The notes beneath the pieces were generated by a model. It made no database searches. It saw only the letters and a program-made list of their open reading frames with translations, and was not told where the DNA came from. Below, piece by piece: positions 4,659 through 7,195 of a DNA stretch of 7,195 nucleotides. The translations under genes were made by a program, and so were the position numbers. Within the stretch, counting starts at the first letter, position 1. Every line of letters starts with the position of its first letter. Origin of the DNA: Anaerolineales bacterium (GTDB lineage Bacteria; Chloroflexota; Anaerolineae; Anaerolineales; DRMV01); assembly GCA_015484985.1 (NCBI GenBank), contig WFUL01000065.1, positions 1 through 7,195 of the forward strand, given 5' to 3'.

Positions 4659-6656
4659 TTAAACTGCCTGGCTTTCCAAAAAGGCCTGCACCGTCTCCCA
4701 GGCTTCCGGTGAGGTGATGAGAATGAGGCGGTCACCGGGTTGCAGGCGGGTATCGCCATGAGGGATGAGCACCTCCCGTCCCCGGTGGATGCTGGCCAGA
4801 AGAACCTCTTTGGGCCAGGGAATATCCTGTACCCGTTTCCCCACCCAGGGAGACCGGGCATCCAGTTGAATCTCGATGACCGGAGTACCACCCACGGTTT
4901 CCAGTTGCACCTGTTCCGCCTTGTACTGTTCGGTGACCTGCTGCATGAGGGCCATTTCGTAGGCCCGGATGATGTCGGCCCGGTTCAGCCATCCAATCAT
5001 ACGGTGGGGGTCGTCCGGGTCGACGACCGGCAGGCGCCCAATATCCCGGCGAACCATCTTGCGCAGGGCCTGGGCCACCGTTTCGTTCGGGTAGGCCACA
5101 ATCAGGTCGTACGTGCAAAAGTCCCGAATGGGACGGTAAATATTGTTGGGGTCTCGGGTAACGGCGTACTCAATATCACTAACGCTCAGCACGCCTACCA
5201 GATGTCCCTGCTCATCCACCACCGGCAGGCCATGGGCCCGCACGCGCTCCATACGCTGGGCGGCCTCCTCCAGGGTCATGGTCACCCGAAGCACATCGGG
5301 CGGGGGTTTCATCACATCCCGCACTCGAAGCGTCTCCAGGATGTCCACCCGTTCTTGGGTACGGATGCGGAAGCCGTCACGCACCAGGCTCAAGGTATAG
5401 ACGGACTCCGGTTCCAAAATTTCAGACAGGAAAACGCACACGATAACGGAGGCCATCATGGGGAGCAGAATATGGTAGTCGTCCGTCATCTCGAAGAGCA
5501 ACATGATGGCCGTGACGGGTGCACGCACCGTACCCGCCAGCACGGTAGCCATCCCGACCAGCGCGTACGCCGAGGGTTCCAGGGAAAGCCCCGGTAGCAG
5601 GCGAGCCATGAGCATACCATAAGCGCCCCCCAGAGCCGCGCCCAGGGCCAAGGAAGGCGCAAAAACGCCCCCGACGAACCCACCTCCCAGGCTCCCCGCG
5701 GTGGCCAGAATCTTGAGCACAAGGAACAACACCAAAAACCCCAAGGAAAGGGGCGCTCCGTGCAAAATCTCGCTCACCGTTTCGTAACTATCACCCAAAA
5801 GCGCGGGCATAAAGGTCGCCACAATGCCCAAAACCAAGCCCACGAGAACGGGGCGTATCCCCCGAGGCAAAGGATGGAAGAGACGATGTCCCAGGTCTAA
5901 AGCCCGGATGTACACGAAGGAAACCAAAGTGGCCAGCACACCCAGGCCAAAGTACAACGGGAACTCCAACACCGAGTGGAAGGTGTAAGGTGGAATGGGA
6001 AAAGCCGGTTGTGGGCCGAAAACAGCTCGGGAGAGGACCGAGGCCGCGACCGCGCCCAGGATGAGCACGCCCAAGGTACCGGTGGCGAACTCTCGTAAGA
6101 TGATTTCGATGGCGAAGAACACCCCGGCAATGGGCGCGTTGAACGCCGTCGCAATGCCCGCTGCCGCACCCGTAGCAATGAGCATCCGGGTGCGATGCAT
6201 AGAGAGGCGCAGTCTTCGACCAATCCAGGCTCCAATGCTCGATCCGATTTGTACACTGGGGTCCTCCGGCCCCACAGAAGCGCCGGCCGAGATGGAAATC
6301 ACCGACGCCAAGGCCTTCCAGGGGGTGGCCCAGTACGGAATCGAACCCCCGTAAAAGATGGCCCGGATGATGGAGGATACCCCGTGATAGCGCTCCGGGG
6401 GCAAGAGCCGGCGCTGCATCCAGGCGATAAGCACACCCGCCGCGCCCAGAAGAAGCGGCAGGTACAGGAAACCGGGCATCCCGGCTCCCTGCCAAGCCAT
6501 GGCCAAATCGTACTGTAACCACTGCGTGGTGTGATGCAACGCCAGTTTGAAGAGAATCACCCCCAGGCCTGCCAGCACCCCCACCGTGATGCCGAAGAAG
6601 ATTTCCCACGAATGCTGCAAAAGTAGAGGATGCTTCCACCAGCGCTGGCGCATCAT
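4659..6656 (-). CDS. ClC-family chloride channel/transporter with two CBS domains and an RCK_C domain
   Basis: A 665-residue inner-membrane protein. Domain order: ClC pore about 18-420, CBS1 about 446-500, CBS2 about 513-567, then a linker and an RCK_C (TrkA-C) domain about 586-664 (VIEIQLDARSPWVGKRVQDI through GDRLILITSPEA). Pore marks: GASVGPEDPSVQIG (125-138), where Glu131 matches the gating glutamate of GREGP; GGVFAPS (329-335), the G-x-F-x-P motif; and Tyr420 in ESVYTLSL, probably the chloride-coordinating Tyr. The usual GSGIP motif is degenerate (YHGVS, 90-94), and the position of the proton-path glutamate (Glu203 of the E. coli protein) appears to be Ile185 in FAIEIILREF. CBS domains commonly bind adenine nucleotides and RCK_C domains bind small ligands, so ligand-controlled gating is likely. 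The start at 6656 is chosen for GGAGG 8 bases upstream; a longer frame to 6836 adds unlikely residues, and ATG at 6653 is also possible. Confidence 0.92.
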   Translation of the reverse strand: MMRQRWWKHPLLLQHSWEIFFGITVGVLAGLGVILFKLALHHTTQWLQYDLAMAWQGAGMPGFLYLPLLLGAAGVLIAWMQRRLLPPERYHGVSSIIRAIFYGGSIPYWATPWKALASVISISAGASVGPEDPSVQIGSSIGAWIGRRLRLSMHRTRMLIATGAAAGIATAFNAPIAGVFFAIEIILREFATGTLGVLILGAVAASVLSRAVFGPQPAFPIPPYTFHSVLEFPLYFGLGVLATLVSFVYIRALDLGHRLFHPLPRGIRPVLVGLVLGIVATFMPALLGDSYETVSEILHGAPLSLGFLVLFLVLKILATAGSLGGGFVGGVFAPSLALGAALGGAYGMLMARLLPGLSLEPSAYALVGMATVLAGTVRAPVTAIMLLFEMTDDYHILLPMMASVIVCVFLSEILEPESVYTLSLVRDGFRIRTQERVDILETLRVRDVMKPPPDVLRVTMTLEEAAQRMERVRAHGLPVVDEQGHLVGVLSVSDIEYAVTRDPNNIYRPIRDFCTYDLIVAYPNETVAQALRKMVRRDIGRLPVVDPDDPHRMIGWLNRADIIRAYEMALMQQVTEQYKAEQVQLETVGGTPVIEIQLDARSPWVGKRVQDIPWPKEVLLASIHRGREVLIPHGDTRLQPGDRLILITSPEAWETVQAFLESQAV

Positions 6657-6708
6657 GGTCACGGCCTCCGATTCGAGAAGCGATGGGCGCTCCTTGGCAA
6701 CCTTTCCG

Positions 6709-6737
6709 ATTTTACACCACCCCAAACCTTGTAGGGT
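6709..6737 (-). promoter_or_regulatory. Weak candidate promoter of the ClC gene
   Basis: On the minus strand TAAAAT (6714-6709) is a good -10 box about 53 bases before the ClC start; the hexamer at the 17-base spacing (ACCCTA, 6737-6732) does not match a -35 box. A G-rich stretch lies between. The call rests on the -10 alone. Confidence 0.25.
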
Positions 6738-6841
6738 AAGGAGGAGGCAGCCTGTCGCATACCCATATCTTACGAGGTTCAAGACTGGAGTTATTTTCGG
6801 CATATCTCGCGTAGTCCTGACCGGGCACGGGACCAAAATTC

Positions 6842-6871
6842 GCTGACGGCCGTCGGCCGACCGCCGTCAGC
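6842..6871. repeat. GC-rich inverted repeat, possible terminator or attenuator upstream of ClC
   Basis: Arms 6842-6850 (GCTGACGGC) and 6863-6871 (GCCGTCAGC) pair over 9 bp. The interior is itself a 10-base palindrome (6852-6861, GTCGGCCGAC), so the hairpin extends by three more pairs after one C-C mismatch and closes with a GGCC loop. On the plus strand a pyrimidine-rich stretch CTTTCTTTCCCC follows; on the minus strand GAATTTTGG follows, four T after the stem. It lies 185 bases before the ClC start, so it is either the terminator of the upstream minus-strand gene, an attenuator of a ClC leader, or the end of a plus-strand antisense RNA. Confidence 0.55.
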
Positions 6872-7062
6872 CTTTCTTTCCCCTCTCTCGATCCTGGGCC
6901 CGGACAGAACCATTCACGGTTTGCAGAAATAGGTTTGGCCGGCCCATCCGGCATGCCCTTCGTTTGGGGTGAGAACCGAAATCGCGCTTAAGATAAGGGT
7001 ATGCACCAGAGGAGGCAGCCCTTTCCCTGCTCCAAATGTGGCCGGCATCTCCGATCACGCGA

Positions 7063-7091
7063 TTTGCGGCGACCCTATCGGTCGCCGCAAA
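7063..7091. terminator. Perfect 12-bp hairpin downstream of the rhodanese-like gene
   Basis: Arms 7063-7074 (TTTGCGGCGACC) and 7080-7091 (GGTCGCCGCAAA) pair over 12 bp with a CTATC loop. It lies about 52 bases beyond the stop of the minus-strand rhodanese-like gene. The flanking T/A triplets are part of the stem, and no T tract follows on the minus strand (TCGCGTGATC), so termination would depend on the stem itself or on Rho; it may otherwise stabilise the 3' end of the message. Confidence 0.5.
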
Positions 7092-7142
7092 CGGAGGTGG
7101 GTGTGTGGTGGGGGGTGGGATGCGAGGGGATAGCGGACGATG
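7092..7142. other. G-rich (plus) / C-rich (minus) tract next to the rhodanese-like stop
   Basis: By my count this 51-base stretch has about 31 G and 4 C on the plus strand. G runs lie at 7099-7101, 7110-7115, 7117-7119 and 7126-7129, separated by loops of 8, 1 and 6 bases, so the plus strand could form an intramolecular G-quadruplex with one slightly long loop. On the minus strand, in the message of the rhodanese-like gene, the same stretch is C-rich and G-poor, as in Rho utilisation sites, and sits directly before the hairpin at 7063-7091. Confidence 0.4.
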
Positions 7143-7195
7143 CTAAGGCGTGGTCTCCAGGGGTAAACCTGCCTGGGTCCAGGCAATCATACCGC
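7143..7195 (-). CDS. C-terminal end of a rhodanese-like protein (partial)
   Basis: The minus strand reads GMIAWTQAGLPLETTP and stops with TAG at 7145-7143; the rest of the gene lies beyond the right edge. A Gly-Gly-hydrophobic-x-x-Trp-x-x-x-Gly-hydrophobic-Pro ending is the usual C-terminus of single-domain rhodaneses (the helix after the active-site loop, often written GGxxAWxxAGLPV). The codon before GMI ends in GC, compatible with a second Gly. The active-site Cys is not in the window, so activity cannot be judged; a sulfur-transfer role or a rhodanese domain at the end of a larger protein are both possible. Confidence 0.7.
   Translation of the reverse strand, partial: GMIAWTQAGLPLETTP

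Larger units (their letters stand above)
6657..7142. other. Intergenic region between the ClC and rhodanese-like genes
   Basis: I find no supportable gene in these 486 bases. The minus-strand frames at 6712-6954 and 6867-7058 lack ribosome binding sites and recognisable motifs. The region holds a weak promoter candidate for ClC, two long perfect or near-perfect inverted repeats and a G-rich tract, each listed separately. I looked for fluoride, c-di-GMP and other well-known riboswitch cores by eye on the minus strand and saw none. Confidence 0.6.

Noticed and set aside
4740..5597. A 285-codon plus-strand open frame opposite the CBS/RCK part of the ClC gene
   Set aside because: The His/Gln-rich composition is typical of antisense frames, there is no ribosome binding site, and the ClC protein on the other strand is unmistakable.
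6335..6352. A tRNA T-arm-like string (GGAATCGAACCCCCG)
   Set aside because: It lies inside the ClC coding frame (around SIPYWATP) and no cloverleaf can be folded around it.
6657..6836. N-terminal extension of the ClC protein by 60 residues
   Set aside because: A GGAGG site 8 bases before the ATG at 6656 marks the start; the extension would run through the likely promoter and has no ribosome binding site of its own.
6657..7062. Fluoride riboswitch upstream of the ClC gene
   Set aside because: Fluoride-type ClC exporters are often under such a switch, but I see no matching conserved core on the minus strand, and the ClC pore motifs are not clearly of the fluoride-exporter type.
7001..7195. 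Plus-strand open frame starting ATG at 7001, with a CSKCG zinc-ribbon-like pair, running off the right edge
   Set aside because: It crosses a 12-bp hairpin and a low-complexity G tract and runs antisense to the rhodanese-like end; the single CxxC pair may be chance. Sequence beyond the edge would settle it.

Overview
The window looks like chromosomal DNA of a GC-rich bacterium, most likely a Chloroflexota member (Anaerolineae-like, possibly thermophilic). This is inferred from the overall feel of the proteins: a Tad/Flp pilus set with two TadE-like proteins, a large ClC-CBS-RCK_C fusion, and strong GGAGG-type ribosome binding sites throughout. No rRNA, tRNA, insertion sequence, CRISPR array or phage gene was seen, so the taxonomic guess rests on protein style alone.

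Layout. (1) Bases 1-290 hold the 3' end of an unrecognised plus-strand gene, followed by a C-rich, G-poor stretch that may be a Rho-type termination region. (2) Bases 481-3100 form one minus-strand transcription unit that appears complete: a good sigma-70-like promoter at 3072-3100, then an Flp pilin, a TadE-like protein, a second TadE-like protein, a TadG-like protein without Glu+5, a minimal A24 (TadV/CpaA-type) prepilin peptidase, a small membrane-anchored protein of unknown function, and finally a 10-bp hairpin with a T tract. The Tad motor and platform genes (TadA, TadB, TadC, TadZ, RcpC) are not in this unit and must be elsewhere if the pilus works. (3) A divergent plus-strand gene at 3258-4589 encodes a nicotinate phosphoribosyltransferase (NAD salvage). 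(4) A hairpin shared by two convergent genes separates it from a minus-strand ClC-type anion channel/transporter with two CBS domains and a C-terminal RCK_C domain (4659-6656). (5) Bases 6657-7142 are non-coding as far as I can see. They hold two strong inverted repeats and a G-rich (plus) / C-rich (minus) tract. (6) The window ends in the last 16 codons of a minus-strand gene whose C-terminus looks like a rhodanese domain.

Functionally, the pilus unit would provide the major pilin, the pilus-tip/minor pilin-like proteins and the peptidase that processes them. The NAD-salvage and anion-transport genes look like unrelated single-gene units. The items most worth a second look are the self-contained Tad subset with its unknown terminal gene, the Ala at the presumed -1 cleavage site of both TadE proteins, the altered selectivity and proton-path residues of the ClC protein, and the orphan hairpins upstream of the ClC gene. 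I did not find a convincing wholly new system.
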